Shown here: positions 1 through 9,206 of the stretch, piece by piece | Numbering within the stretch: position 1 is the first letter of the stretch | Layout of the letters: each line of letters starts with the position of its first letter | DNA from: Oceanospirillum sp048270425 | GTDB taxonomy: Bacteria; Pseudomonadota; Gammaproteobacteria; Pseudomonadales; Halomonadaceae | Direction: 5' to 3' | DNA: 64,000 nucleotides | Assembly: GCA_048270425.1 (NCBI GenBank) | Contig: JBLWSY010000005.1 | Location: forward strand, 124,001 to 188,000 | Program-made: the position numbers and the translations under genes | The notes under the pieces: generated by a model | The model's input: the letters and a program-made list of their open reading frames with translations, nothing else | The model's database searches: none | Told to the model about the DNA's origin: nothing

Positions 1-1593
1 CGGCAGATTGGGTTGGCGTAGCTGGCGGGCGGAGAGATTGACTGATATACGCATCCGGTGTCCATGTTGCAGCCATTGGCTGGCATAAATACAGGCGCGC
101 ATCAGCACCCATTCCCCAACAGATGTGATCAGCCCCATCTCTTCCAGGACGGGAATAAACTCGCCCGGTGAGATCATTTTGCCGTCGGCTTTAATCCAGC
201 GCAGCAATACTTCGGCGCTGTTGATCTCACCGGTCAACAGGTCAACTCTGGGTTGAAATACCAGATGAAACTCTTTGTGTAACAGCGCTTGCCTAAGCTG
301 GTTTTCCAGCTGTACGCGGCGCTGAGTTTGCAGTGTAAGGTCTTCAGTGAAGAAGCCAAACGGCTGATCATGTTCTTTGCAGCGGTGCATGGCACTGTCC
401 GCTTTATTGACCAATTCATCAAACTGGTCGCCATCATAGGGGTAAAGGGTGATGCCCAGGCTAACACTGATAAAGAGCTCTGCCTGGGTCAGCTCAAAGG
501 GGAGCGCGATAACCTGCTGAATTTTCTGAGCCAAATGCGCTGCCTGATCCGGCGTCTGTATCTCTTCAGCCAGAACCATAAACGCATCACTCCCCAGTCG
601 GCCCACAAAATGTGATGGCAGGGCTTTGCGTAGACGATTGGCGGTCTGGCGCAGAAGTTCATCGCCAGCTGCTCGGCCGAGGCTGTCATTGATGCGGCTC
701 AGACGATCCAGATCAACCAGAAAGAGCGCCATTGGCGTTTTCCGCCTCTGCATGACGTGTTGTTCAAACTGTTCAGACAGGCGTTGCCTGTTCGGTAGTC
801 CTGTCAGGGTGTCGAAGCGACGCAGATAATTCAGGCGTTGTTCGCTGTTGATCAGATCGGTTATGTCCCGGCCGGTGGCGACAAAGTGGCTGATCTGACC
901 ATTATCATCCCGGATTGGGGTAATGGTTTTCTCTTCATGATAGCGTTCACCGTTACGGCGACGATTGATAAAGATACTGCGATAGCTATCACCGGCCCGC
1001 AGTGTTTTCCACATCTGCGCGTAAAACTCAGTATCGTGCTCGTCTGAACTGAGCAGTCTCGGGTTGTTACCGATGACTTCCGCTTCACTGTAACCGGTTT
1101 GACTGACAAAGGCCGGGTTGACGTATTCGATACAGCCGTGACAGTCCGTGACCATGACCATATCTTCGGTTTGCTGCATCGCCTGATGAAAATGTACCGG
1201 AAGATGTTGCGCGGCTTCGTATTGCGTGACGTCTTTGAGGGTGATTTGTAACAGCTCTTCCGCCAGATTGCTGGTTGGTAACGGGGTCAGGAAAATCTGA
1301 ATTCGTTTTTGGTGTTCACCGTAAAAGAACGTCAGGCTCAGTTGGCCATCACAAAAACGATCACAGGCTTGTTTCAGTTGCTCGGTTTGGCTCATGTCGA
1401 GCCGGTTAAAGAGTTCCTGGCCGGAAAGGGGGTGAGTAATCGCCAGACCGTAAGTCAGCAGGTGTCGGGCGGCTTTGTTCGCATATTGCAGGCAGCCCTC
1501 CCGGTTTGCGATCAGGGTAGGAACGCTCAGGTTGTCCAGCGCGGCCAGTTGCGCCGAGCTTGCAGAATATAAAGAGGTTTTTTTTGCGTTCAT
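1..1593 (-). CDS. PAS-GGDEF-EAL signalling protein, C-terminus cut by window edge
   Basis: About 531 codons are open from an ATG at 1593 to the window edge, so the C-terminal part of the EAL domain is missing. The order is an N-terminal PAS-like segment, a second PAS domain with a PAC-like end (around residues 150-270), a GGDEF domain with a recognisable LTGLPNR start, and an EAL domain opening. The GGDEF active-site signature is degenerate (GSDAF), so cyclase activity is unlikely. The EAL start reads EVLLRW, a common variant that can be active. The probable role is a cytoplasmic c-di-GMP phosphodiesterase or sensor. The family is clear; the activity is inferred from motifs. Confidence 0.85.
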   Translation of the reverse strand, partial: MNAKKTSLYSASSAQLAALDNLSVPTLIANREGCLQYANKAARHLLTYGLAITHPLSGQELFNRLDMSQTEQLKQACDRFCDGQLSLTFFYGEHQKRIQIFLTPLPTSNLAEELLQITLKDVTQYEAAQHLPVHFHQAMQQTEDMVMVTDCHGCIEYVNPAFVSQTGYSEAEVIGNNPRLLSSDEHDTEFYAQMWKTLRAGDSYRSIFINRRRNGERYHEEKTITPIRDDNGQISHFVATGRDITDLINSEQRLNYLRRFDTLTGLPNRQRLSEQFEQHVMQRRKTPMALFLVDLDRLSRINDSLGRAAGDELLRQTANRLRKALPSHFVGRLGSDAFMVLAEEIQTPDQAAHLAQKIQQVIALPFELTQAELFISVSLGITLYPYDGDQFDELVNKADSAMHRCKEHDQPFGFFTEDLTLQTQRRVQLENQLRQALLHKEFHLVFQPRVDLLTGEINSAEVLLRWIKADGKMISPGEFIPVLEEMGLITSVGEWVLMRACIYASQWLQHGHRMRISVNLSARQLRQPNLP

Positions 1594-1826
1594 GAAGCCT
1601 GTCGATATCTCATCTGTAGGCGTTCCTGTGCCCCTTGTGTGCTAATCCTGATTTGACGTTGTTCTCTATAAAATATCAGTCTTGGATGCTGCATCATAGA
1701 GACTTGTGAGAGGTATTTTATACCTTTGTTTTAAAAGGGTTTTCCTTTACATCCTGATGTTATAGCGCGCTCAGGCAAGCCAGATGGACAGGCTGTGCTG
1801 TATCGCCTGTCCCGGCACGCATTCGG

Positions 1827-2798
1827 TCAGCTGCTGCGTTTTACGGCCATGTCAGCAAACCGCGCCAGTCGTTCTTTAAAGGACGAATCAGGCAGGCATT
1901 CAAGGCTGGCTTTAGCTTTGTCGGCCATTTCAAAAGCTTTCTGTTCGGTGTAATCCAGAGCACCAGTCTTATTGATGATATCCAGAACCGGTTCAAGAAA
2001 TTCCAAACCGCCTTTTCGAATCGCTTTACGGACCAGTTTTGCATCGTCTACGCTGCCGACTTCCATGGCGCGAATCAGCGGGAGCGTTGGTTTGCCTTCT
2101 GCCAGATCATCGCCAACGTTTTTACCCATGGCGCTGGCATCGCCTTTATAGTCCAGGAGGTCATCCTGAAGCTGGAACGCAAGGCCGAGATAGTTGCCGT
2201 AATCTGCCATCTTTTGTTGTTGCTCTTCGGTCGCGCCGGACAAAATAGCCGCAGACTGAGTCGCCGCTTCAAACAGCATGGCGGTTTTGGCCTTAATCAC
2301 CGTCATATACTGCTCTTCGGTGATCTTTGGATTGCGCACATTGGTCAGCTGCAATACTTCGCCTTCCGCGATGACGTTGGTGGCGTTGGCGTAAATTTTC
2401 AGGATATCCATGTGGCCGATGTTGACCATCAGCTCAAAGGCGCGGGTATAAAGAAAGTCACCCACCAGAACGCTTGGGGCGTTCCCCCATTTGTTATTGG
2501 CGGTATCGCGGCCACGGCGCATATCGGATTCATCAACCACATCATCATGCAGTAGGGTCGCAGTATGGATAAATTCCACCAGTGCCGACAGAGGGATGCG
2601 CTTATCGTCGTTACACTCCAGAGCTTTGCAGGTCAGTAGTACCAGCAGAGGTCGCATGCGCTTGCCGCCGCTGTCGACAATATATTCGGCAATCTTTTCA
2701 ACGAGAGGCACCCGTGAGTGCAATTGATCAATGATGTAGGTGTTCAGTGCGGCGAAATCGTCCGCGACCAGATCGTGGATGGCGCTCTTTGGCTGCAT
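1827..2798 (-). CDS. ispB: Octaprenyl diphosphate synthase
   Basis: A trans-type polyprenyl diphosphate synthase of 323 residues, the normal family length. Both aspartate-rich motifs are intact: DDVVD at residues 85-89 and DDLLD at 212-216. It elongates farnesyl diphosphate with isopentenyl diphosphate to make the ubiquinone side chain. It lies divergent from rplU-rpmA-obgE, the arrangement found in many gammaproteobacteria including E. coli. The start is the ATG at 2798; only a weak ribosome binding site is visible. The product chain length (C40 here by homology) cannot be read from the sequence with certainty. Confidence 0.95.
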   Translation of the reverse strand: MQPKSAIHDLVADDFAALNTYIIDQLHSRVPLVEKIAEYIVDSGGKRMRPLLVLLTCKALECNDDKRIPLSALVEFIHTATLLHDDVVDESDMRRGRDTANNKWGNAPSVLVGDFLYTRAFELMVNIGHMDILKIYANATNVIAEGEVLQLTNVRNPKITEEQYMTVIKAKTAMLFEAATQSAAILSGATEEQQQKMADYGNYLGLAFQLQDDLLDYKGDASAMGKNVGDDLAEGKPTLPLIRAMEVGSVDDAKLVRKAIRKGGLEFLEPVLDIINKTGALDYTEQKAFEMADKAKASLECLPDSSFKERLARFADMAVKRSS

Positions 2799-3011
2799 GT
2801 TCAGGACTGCTTTTCTCGTTGATTGGCTTACTGGTGTCAGATTGCCCGTGGGCTGTCCGAATGCTATTGGGCGGGGGGTGGGGTGTCAAGGAATGGCCTG
2901 AATAAGCATGAGGAATAATCGGTCATTATGCGCTTTTACTGAATTATCAGTGTGTTGTCGGTTTTTTAGCCTGAGGCAGACAAAATGTCCGTTAAAAAGC
3001 GGGTCTTTTGG

Positions 3012-3040
3012 TTGCTGTTAATGGCTGCTTGCTATAAAAT
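3012..3040 (+). promoter_or_regulatory. Probable sigma-70 promoter of rplU-rpmA
   Basis: TTGCTG at 3012-3017 and TAAAAT at 3035-3040 are separated by 17 bp, about 150 bp upstream of the rplU start. The 390-bp gap between ispB and rplU otherwise shows no gene; a promoter for ispB on the other strand must also lie here but is not clear by eye. Confidence 0.55.
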
Positions 3041-3188
3041 TCGCGCCCTGCTTAGTTACTGTGCGCAAATTTTGATTTGCAACAGTCCTTTGCTCCCTGT
3101 CCGATAGTTGCCAGAGCGCTTCTATTCAAAGCAGGTAAGTAAGAAGCATCCAACTCTACTAAGCACTGCTGTTTTTTGGAGAACAAGC

Positions 3189-3500
3189 ATGTACGCAGTT
3201 ATTAAAACTGGCGGTAAACAGTACCGCGTTAAAGAAGGCGATGTCCTGAAAATCGAAAAGCTGGAACTGGAAACCGGTTCTGCTGTAGATTTCGATCAGG
3301 TTCTGCTGGTTGCTAACGGTGAAGACGTTAAAGTTGGCGCTCCTGTTGTGGAAGGCGCTAAAGTTTCTGCTGAAGTTGTAAACCACGGTCGCGGTGATAA
3401 AGTTAAAATCATCAAGTTCCGTCGTCGTAAGCACAGCATGAAGCGTCAGGGCCACCGTCAGTGGTTCACCGAAGTAAAAATCACCGGCATCGCTGGTTAA
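3189..3500 (+). CDS. rplU: 50S ribosomal protein L21
   Basis: A 103-residue L21, identical in length to the E. coli protein, beginning MYAVIKTGGKQYRV and ending in the conserved GHRQ and KITGI region. It binds 23S rRNA in the large subunit. The start is the ATG at 3189, preceded by a TTGGAGAAC ribosome binding site; a longer open frame from 3108 adds residues with no family match and is rejected. It is followed 92 bp later by rpmA, with which it is normally co-transcribed. GC3 and codon use are those of a highly expressed gene. Confidence 0.97.
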   Translation: MYAVIKTGGKQYRVKEGDVLKIEKLELETGSAVDFDQVLLVANGEDVKVGAPVVEGAKVSAEVVNHGRGDKVKIIKFRRRKHSMKRQGHRQWFTEVKITGIAG

Positions 3501-3592
3501 TTTTACTGAACAAATTTTAGTTTCGGTCAGGCTCAACAATCACTCACGGAGTGGAGTCTGCCCGGCAAGATCCATTTAACGAGGAAGTACTC

Positions 3593-3850
3593 ATGGCTCA
3601 CAAAAAAGCTGGTGGTAGTACCCGTAACGGTCGCGATTCCGAATCGAAACGCCTTGGTGTTAAGCGCTTCGGTGGTCAGGTAGTTAAAGCTGGTAACATC
3701 ATTGTTCGTCAACGTGGCACTAAGTTCCACGCTGGTGTAAATGTTGGTATGGGCAAAGATCACACTCTGTTTGCAACTGCAGACGGTGTAGTGAAGTTTG
3801 AAGTACGTGGTCCGAAAAAACGTAAGACTATTACGATCGTACCTGCGTAA
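3593..3850 (+). CDS. rpmA: 50S ribosomal protein L27
   Basis: An 85-residue L27, the same length as in E. coli, starting MAHKKAGGSTRNGRDS. The short basic N-terminal tail reaches toward the peptidyl transferase centre in the ribosome. The ATG at 3593 has a GAGGAAG ribosome binding site 7 bp upstream; an upstream in-frame start at 3551 is not needed. It is the second gene of rplU-rpmA and ends just before a clear hairpin terminator. Confidence 0.97.
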   Translation: MAHKKAGGSTRNGRDSESKRLGVKRFGGQVVKAGNIIVRQRGTKFHAGVNVGMGKDHTLFATADGVVKFEVRGPKKRKTITIVPA

Positions 3851-3869
3851 GACCGATCTTATCGGTTGA

Positions 3870-3898
3870 AAAAGCCTCGCCGTGTGCGGGGCTTTTTT
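3870..3898 (+). terminator. Rho-independent terminator after rpmA
   Basis: AAGCCTCGC pairs with GCGGGGCTT around a short loop and runs into TTTTTT. It separates rplU-rpmA from obgE. Confidence 0.85.
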
Positions 3899-4204
3899 CG
3901 TATCTGCCATAATTTAATGGTTCTCTGCTCAGGCTTCGGTCGTCGGGGGATTGTCGGCAGACCCTGCAGGCTTAACTGCAGGCAAGATTTCCATCGGCAC
4001 CGTTTAATCTGAGGTGCCGAATACCTGCACCGGATACCTGAGACAGATATCTAATACAGGGCTTTTCTACGGCTGGATGAACAATCGGTGGGATACACGG
4101 AGCTACCCGGCAGGCAGTTTGCTGGTGTGTGGCCCGATGACAGATCCGCAGGGGTATAGCTGATGAAAAGCTGGAACAACACACCAGATTAAGAGCAAGC
4201 AAGC
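3899..4204. other. Intergenic region between rpmA and obgE
   Basis: No gene is supported here. A 7-bp inverted repeat (CCTGCAG at 3963-3969 and CTGCAGG at 3976-3982) is present, together with GCCGAATACCTGCACCGGATACCTG-like short direct repeats (ATACCTG occurs twice near 4020-4040). The obgE promoter should lie here, but no convincing -35/-10 pair was identified. Confidence 0.5.
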
Positions 4205-5422
4205 ATGCAGTTTGTAGATGAAGCAAGTATTCACGTTGCTGCCGGTAAGGGTGGTAATGGTTGTCTGAGTTTTCGCCGTGAAAAATATATCGCTAAAGGT
4301 GGCCCGGACGGTGGTGATGGTGGCCACGGTGGTGACGTAATCCTGATTGGCGATGATTCTCTGAACACGCTGATCGATTTCCGCTATCAGCGTCGTTATC
4401 GTGCTGAAAATGGTGAAGGCGGCCAAGGGCGTCAGTGTTCCGGTAAAGCTGGTGAAAACCTGTATATTCAGGTTCCGGTCGGCACCACGGTTATTGATGA
4501 AGATACGCTTGAAGTGTTGGGCGATATCACCGAGATCGGTCAGGAGCTGACGGTGGCGCAGGGTGGGCGTCGTGGTTTGGGGAATACCCGTTTTAAGACC
4601 AGTACCAACCGTGCTCCGCGTAAAACCACCAACGGAACCCTGGGTGAAGAGCGCAACCTGCGTTTTGAAATGAAGGTAATGGCGGACGTGGGTCTTCTGG
4701 GGCTGCCGAATGCCGGTAAATCTACTCTGATTCGCTCGGTGTCTGCGGCCAAGCCGAAAGTGGCCAACTATCCGTTTACCACCTTGGTGCCGAACCTTGG
4801 CGTGGTGAAGCTGGGCCAGTTTAAGCACTTTGTCATGGCGGATATTCCCGGTTTGATTGAAGGCGCTTCCGAGGGGGCAGGTTTGGGTTTCCGTTTCCTG
4901 AAACACCTCACCCGCGCCCGTCTGCTGTTGCATCTGGTCGATGTGGCTCCGTTTGACGAGTCTGATCCAGTGGAGTCTGCTCAGGCTATTATCCGTGAAC
5001 TGGAGCAGTACAGCCCAACGTTGGCGGAGCGCCCGCGCTGGTTAGTACTGAATAAGCTGGACTTGCTGCCGGAAGAAGAACGGGACGCGGTTTGTGAGCG
5101 TATTATCAGCGAACTGAACTGGGAAGGTCCGGTATTCCGCGTTTCTGCGATCAGCAGTGAAGGTACTCAGGCTGTTTGTCAGCAGATCATGAACTGGCTG
5201 GATGAGCAGCGTGAACTGCAGGCAGAAAATCCTGAGTTGGCGGAAGAAGAAGCTGAAATCCGTGAGCGTATGGAAGAAGAAGCGGTCGCTCGTGTGGAAG
5301 CTTATCTGGAGCGTCGTCATGGTCGTAAACCAACCGCAGCTGAACTGGCAGCGGAAGAGGATGACGACGATGATGATTTTGATGACGATGATTACGACGT
5401 TGAGGTGGAGTACGCCAAGTAA
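4205..5422 (+). CDS. obgE: Obg family GTPase
   Basis: A 405-residue Obg/CgtA GTPase. The glycine-rich OBG fold covers residues 1-158. The G domain carries GLPNAGKS (166-173), the switch region FTTLVPNLG and DIPGL (213-217), followed by NKLD. The C-terminal tail is strongly acidic, with a run of aspartates between about residues 385 and 398, as in other gammaproteobacterial Obg proteins. It associates with the 50S subunit and acts in ribosome maturation, with links to ppGpp response. It sits downstream of rplU-rpmA in the classical order but behind a terminator and a 350-bp gap, so it probably has its own promoter. Confidence 0.96.
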   Translation: MQFVDEASIHVAAGKGGNGCLSFRREKYIAKGGPDGGDGGHGGDVILIGDDSLNTLIDFRYQRRYRAENGEGGQGRQCSGKAGENLYIQVPVGTTVIDEDTLEVLGDITEIGQELTVAQGGRRGLGNTRFKTSTNRAPRKTTNGTLGEERNLRFEMKVMADVGLLGLPNAGKSTLIRSVSAAKPKVANYPFTTLVPNLGVVKLGQFKHFVMADIPGLIEGASEGAGLGFRFLKHLTRARLLLHLVDVAPFDESDPVESAQAIIRELEQYSPTLAERPRWLVLNKLDLLPEEERDAVCERIISELNWEGPVFRVSAISSEGTQAVCQQIMNWLDEQRELQAENPELAEEEAEIRERMEEEAVARVEAYLERRHGRKPTAAELAAEEDDDDDDFDDDDYDVEVEYAK

Positions 5423-5514
5423 GGCGGCTCGGTTTCAGTGTTCGCTGTGTTTCTGATGTCATGGATTAACCGCCGCGGTTGCGGCAGCTTTTGGATGATA
5501 GGGCCAGAATAGAG

Positions 5515-6636
5515 ATGTCTCAACGTGACAGGCTGGCGCGTGCGAAGCGCATTGTAGTGAAAATCGGCAGCGCTCTTTTGACCAATGATGGTCAGGGGTT
5601 GGATCTGCCGGCAATTACTGGTTGGGTAGACCAGATGGCGGCGCTGCGTCAGCAGGGTATTGAGCTGATCCTGGTGTCTTCCGGCTCTGTGGCGGAGGGT
5701 ATGAGCCGTCTCGGGCTGAAAGAGCGACCGTCAACACTGCATGAGCTTCAGGCTGCAGCTGCTGTGGGGCAGATGGGATTGGTTCAGGCCTATGAAACAC
5801 AGTTTATGCGTCATGGCTTACGCGCAGCTCAGATTCTTCTGACCCATGATGACCTGTCAAACCGTAAGCGTTATCTGAATGCCCGAAGTGCGGTTAAAGC
5901 GCTGTTGGATCTGGGGGTTGTTCCTATTATCAATGAGAACGACACCGTGGTGACCGATGAGATTAAGTTCGGTGATAACGATACCCTGGGGGCTCTGGTG
6001 GCGAATCTGCTGGAAGCGGATGCCCTGATTATCCTGACCGATCAGGAAGGTCTTTTTACCGCGGATCCGCGTTCTAATCCGGAGGCAACCCTGATTGAAG
6101 AGGCCTGGGCAGATGATCCTGAGCTGGCAGAGATGGCCGGTGACGGTGGGCGTCTGGGACGAGGCGGCATGATTACTAAGGTGCGCGCGGCAGGTCTTGC
6201 GGCCCGCTCCGGTGCAACGACACTGGTAGCCAGCGGTCGTCAGCCGCAGGTTCTGGTGCGTGCCGTGCAGGGTGAGTTGATCGGTACGCTGTTTCTGCCA
6301 AAAGATACGCCTTGGGCTGCCCGTAAGCGTTGGCTGGCGGGGCATCTGCAGACCCGGGGTACTCTGGTTCTGGATGAAGGTGCGGTTCGTGTTCTGCGGG
6401 AAAAAAATACCAGTCTGCTGTCCGTTGGTGTAAAGCGTATTTCAGGTCGTTTTCGGCGCGGCGATATGGTGCAGTGTGTCAGCGAGCAGGGTGAACTGAT
6501 CGCGAAAGGTCTGGTCAATTATGATCACGAGGATGCATTAAAAATCCTCGGTCAGCCCAGCAGTATGATAGAATCCCTGCTCGGTTATGTCGCTGATCCG
6601 GAATTGATCAACCGCGATAATCTGGTTTTGGTCTAA
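5515..6636 (+). CDS. proB: Glutamate 5-kinase
   Basis: A 373-residue protein of the amino acid kinase family with a C-terminal PUA domain (about residues 285-370), close to the 367 residues of E. coli ProB. It phosphorylates glutamate to gamma-glutamyl phosphate, the first committed step to proline. The kinase core has IVVKIGSALL near the start, the NENDTV stretch and GTGGM-like GRGGMITKV. The ATG at 5515 (MSQRDRLARAKR) is chosen; an in-frame TTG at 5479 would add 12 unmatched residues. It follows obgE by 92 bp. No proA is in the window. Confidence 0.95.
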   Translation: MSQRDRLARAKRIVVKIGSALLTNDGQGLDLPAITGWVDQMAALRQQGIELILVSSGSVAEGMSRLGLKERPSTLHELQAAAAVGQMGLVQAYETQFMRHGLRAAQILLTHDDLSNRKRYLNARSAVKALLDLGVVPIINENDTVVTDEIKFGDNDTLGALVANLLEADALIILTDQEGLFTADPRSNPEATLIEEAWADDPELAEMAGDGGRLGRGGMITKVRAAGLAARSGATTLVASGRQPQVLVRAVQGELIGTLFLPKDTPWAARKRWLAGHLQTRGTLVLDEGAVRVLREKNTSLLSVGVKRISGRFRRGDMVQCVSEQGELIAKGLVNYDHEDALKILGQPSSMIESLLGYVADPELINRDNLVLV

Positions 6637-6760
6637 AAATAACCTGGTTAAGATTTACGAAAAGACGGTCTTTGAAGCCGTTTTTTCATCAGTTTTTCGT
6701 TCTATGGCCTAACGTCGTAGGAAAAAATAAGTCTTAATTGTCAAAAAGGCTGTTCATACC

Positions 6761-6779
6761 CTACGGATTACCGTAGAAT
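6761..6779 (+). promoter_or_regulatory. rpsT promoter with a dyad overlapping the -10
   Basis: A perfect CTACGG/CCGTAG inverted repeat (6761-6776) overlaps a TAGAAT -10 hexamer at 6774-6779. The -10 is followed by the GC-rich stretch GCGCACCCC, the discriminator type of stringently controlled ribosomal promoters. The -35 is weak (TGTTCA at 6751-6756, 17-bp spacer). Confidence 0.5.
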
Positions 6780-6871
6780 GCGCACCCCTAAAGACATTAG
6801 ACTTTAATTCGTGAAAAACGCATAATGCGTCTTTCAATTTTATAATACCGATTTCTCCAAGGAGCTTAACG

Positions 6872-7138
6872 GTGGCGAATATCGCATCTGCAAAAAAACG
6901 TGCACGCCAGGCTGAAAAGCGCCGCAATCACAATGCCAGCCTGCGCTCCATGGTGCGCACTTACATCAAGCGCGTTGTTGCGGCAGTTGAAGCGGGTGAT
7001 CACGCTAAAGCTATGGCAGAGTTCAATACAGCACAGCCTGTAATTGATCGTATTGCTGACAAAGGCATCATCTCTAAAAACAAGGCAGCTCGTACTAAGA
7101 GCCGTCTGAATGCGCGAGTTAAAGCTCTGGCTGCATAA
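6872..7138 (+). CDS. rpsT: 30S ribosomal protein S20
   Basis: An 88-residue S20, lysine/arginine/alanine-rich, with the usual MANIASAKKRARQAEKRR N-terminus and QPVIDRIADKGIISKNKAAR signature. It binds 16S rRNA at the base of the body of the small subunit. The start codon is GTG at 6872, with AAGGAG 9 bp upstream. E. coli rpsT also uses a non-ATG start (UUG), which matters for its translational autocontrol, so the weak start here is probably functional. It is monocistronic, followed by a strong terminator. Confidence 0.97.
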   Translation: MANIASAKKRARQAEKRRNHNASLRSMVRTYIKRVVAAVEAGDHAKAMAEFNTAQPVIDRIADKGIISKNKAARTKSRLNARVKALAA

Positions 7139-7157
7139 TTTAGAGGTTTTACCTTTG

Positions 7158-7184
7158 AAAAAACCGGCTTAGGCCGGTTTTTTT
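7158..7184 (+). terminator. Terminator after rpsT
   Basis: AAAACCGGC and GCCGGTTTT form a tight hairpin with a 4-nt loop, followed by a T run. Confidence 0.9.
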
Positions 7185-7285
7185 GTGCCTGAAATTCGGC
7201 AAAATGCTCATCTTCTCTGATTTTTAAATCTCGATAGACATTATGATAATGCTGATTGCCCCAGCTGATACCGCAGGAACGCGCC

Positions 7286-8986
7286 ATGTCCGATCAGAAG
7301 CCAAGCGAATCCCAATCTGTTGAACAGCCCTCTGGCGAATTGCAGTCACAGCAGCATAATCTTCAGCCGCAAAAGCTGCAGAAAGAGATTGCTGAGGTTC
7401 CTGCTGTGGGTGATAACGCATCTTCAGAGTCTGTTGCTGAGAATAGGCAGGTTCGAAAGCCCGGATTGTTGCGCTCAGGGGCTTTGGTGAGTGTGATGAC
7501 GCTGTTGTCCCGGGTGTTGGGGCTGATGCGGGATATCGTAATTGCCGGGCTTTTTGGTGCCGGTGCTGGTGCAGATGCCTTTTTTGTCGCCTTTAAGATT
7601 CCTAATTTTCTCCGGCGTTTGTTTGCCGAGGGAGCCTTTAATCAGGCTTTTGTGCCTGTGTTATCGGAATACCGCAGCCAAAGAGACAGAACCGCGGTTC
7701 GAGGTTTGATCGATTCTGTCGCGGGTTCTCTGGGGCTAACTCTGGCAGGGATTACCCTGTTGGCGATTGTTGCTGCACCACTGCTGGTTTGGGTGTTTGC
7801 TCCGGGGTTTAGTCAGTTGCCGGAAAAGCAGGCGCTGACTGCTGAGATGTTGCGTATCACTTTTCCTTATCTGTTGCTGATCTCTCTGACCGCGTTTGCC
7901 GGCAGCATTCTCAACAGTTATGACCGTTTTGCCGTCCCTGCTTTTACGCCGGTATTGCTGAATCTCTCTTTGATCGGCACGGCGCTCTGGCTGACACCCT
8001 ATATGGATGAGCCCGTGATGGCGTTGGCTTGGGGCGTTTTGATAGCCGGTTGTGCTCAGCTCTTTTTTCAACTGCCGTTTCTGGCGCGTATTGGCCTGAT
8101 GCCGCGCCCAAAGGTGCGCTGGAAAGATGAAGGTGTGCGCCGGATTATGAAACTGATGGCTCCAGCCTTGTTCGGTGTGTCGGTTAGTCAGATCAATCTG
8201 CTGCTGGATACTGTGCTGGCTTCTTTCCTGATCAGCGGCAGCGTTTCCTGGTTGTACTATTCCGATCGTCTGGTGGAACTGCCATTAGGGGTGTTCGGTA
8301 TTGCGGTTGCGACTGTCATTCTGCCAAGCCTGTCCACAAAGCATGCAGAAAAATCCGGTGAAGCCTTTGCCAAAACTCTGGACTGGGCGGTACGCATGAT
8401 TTTGCTGATTGCGGTGCCAGCGGCTTTGGCGCTCATCGTTCTGGCAGAGCCGCTGCTCTTTACCCTGTTCCAGTACGGGGCGATGACGGTGCACGATGTT
8501 GATATGGCAGCGTTAAGCCTGCGAGCCTACGCGGTGGGGCTGCTCGCCTTTATGTTAATCAAGGTGTTGGCTCCAGGGTTCTATGCCCGTCAGGATACGA
8601 AGACGCCGGTTAATATCGGCATCATCGCCATGGTTGCGAATATGGTGTTTAACCTGCTGTTGGTGTTTTGGCTGGATCACGCAGGGCTTGCTCTTGCCAC
8701 CTCTCTGTCTGCCTTTCTGAATGCTGGCCTGCTCTGGTATACCCTGCGCCGTGACGGCGTGTTTGTTTGGCAGGCGGGTTGGGGACGCTATCTGCTGCAG
8801 CTGATACCGGCGTCAGCGGTGATGGTTGCGCTTCTGAGCTGGCTGATGCCGGGCGTTGAGCAATGGGCCGGTTTTGCTTGGCAGCAACGGGTTCTGTGGC
8901 TTGGGACTCTGGTGGTTGCCGGTGGCGGCAGTTATTTGATTATGTTGGTTCTGGCAGGGTTGCGTTTACGCCATATTCGCCATTAA
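7286..8986 (+). CDS. murJ: Lipid II flippase MurJ
   Basis: A MATE-like MVF/MurJ flippase of 566 residues with about 14 membrane segments. It moves lipid II across the inner membrane for peptidoglycan synthesis. The conserved core begins near residue 58 (LLRSGALVSVMTLLSRVLG) with the MRDIVIA and GAGAGADAFFVAFKIPN stretches. The ATG at 7286 has AGGA 8 bp upstream. Compared with about 511 residues in E. coli, there is an extra hydrophilic Gln/Ser/Glu-rich N-terminus of about 55 residues. It is followed by ribF 220 bp downstream, a common neighbourhood. Confidence 0.94.
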   Translation: MSDQKPSESQSVEQPSGELQSQQHNLQPQKLQKEIAEVPAVGDNASSESVAENRQVRKPGLLRSGALVSVMTLLSRVLGLMRDIVIAGLFGAGAGADAFFVAFKIPNFLRRLFAEGAFNQAFVPVLSEYRSQRDRTAVRGLIDSVAGSLGLTLAGITLLAIVAAPLLVWVFAPGFSQLPEKQALTAEMLRITFPYLLLISLTAFAGSILNSYDRFAVPAFTPVLLNLSLIGTALWLTPYMDEPVMALAWGVLIAGCAQLFFQLPFLARIGLMPRPKVRWKDEGVRRIMKLMAPALFGVSVSQINLLLDTVLASFLISGSVSWLYYSDRLVELPLGVFGIAVATVILPSLSTKHAEKSGEAFAKTLDWAVRMILLIAVPAALALIVLAEPLLFTLFQYGAMTVHDVDMAALSLRAYAVGLLAFMLIKVLAPGFYARQDTKTPVNIGIIAMVANMVFNLLLVFWLDHAGLALATSLSAFLNAGLLWYTLRRDGVFVWQAGWGRYLLQLIPASAVMVALLSWLMPGVEQWAGFAWQQRVLWLGTLVVAGGGSYLIMLVLAGLRLRHIRH

Positions 8987-9051
8987 TGCTGAGTTTTTCT
9001 CAGTCAGCAGACAATCCGTGGTTCAAGGGATGCAGTAGCGCGGAATTTCGC

Positions 9052-9057
9052 TATAAT
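9052..9057 (+). promoter_or_regulatory. Possible -10 element upstream of ribF
   Basis: A consensus TATAAT lies 150 bp upstream of ribF. No good -35 is present at 16-18 bp, so this is a weak call. Confidence 0.35.
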
Positions 9058-9206
9058 CGGTCTCTTTTAGAAAATTCGTATGCTCAACCATCTGGCAGGT
9101 AACGCCGATATACGGATCGCTGGTCGACCTGGTTATGCTCAGGTGCGGCAGGCAGAAATGTTAAAACTCAGCTGACAGAAAACAGGTTATGGCCGACAGG
9201 AGCAAA

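Noticed and set aside
4103..4933. A 276-codon open frame antisense to obgE
   Set aside because: It is a shadow of the well-supported obgE frame, with no ribosome binding site and low-complexity His/Thr/Gln composition typical of antisense reading.
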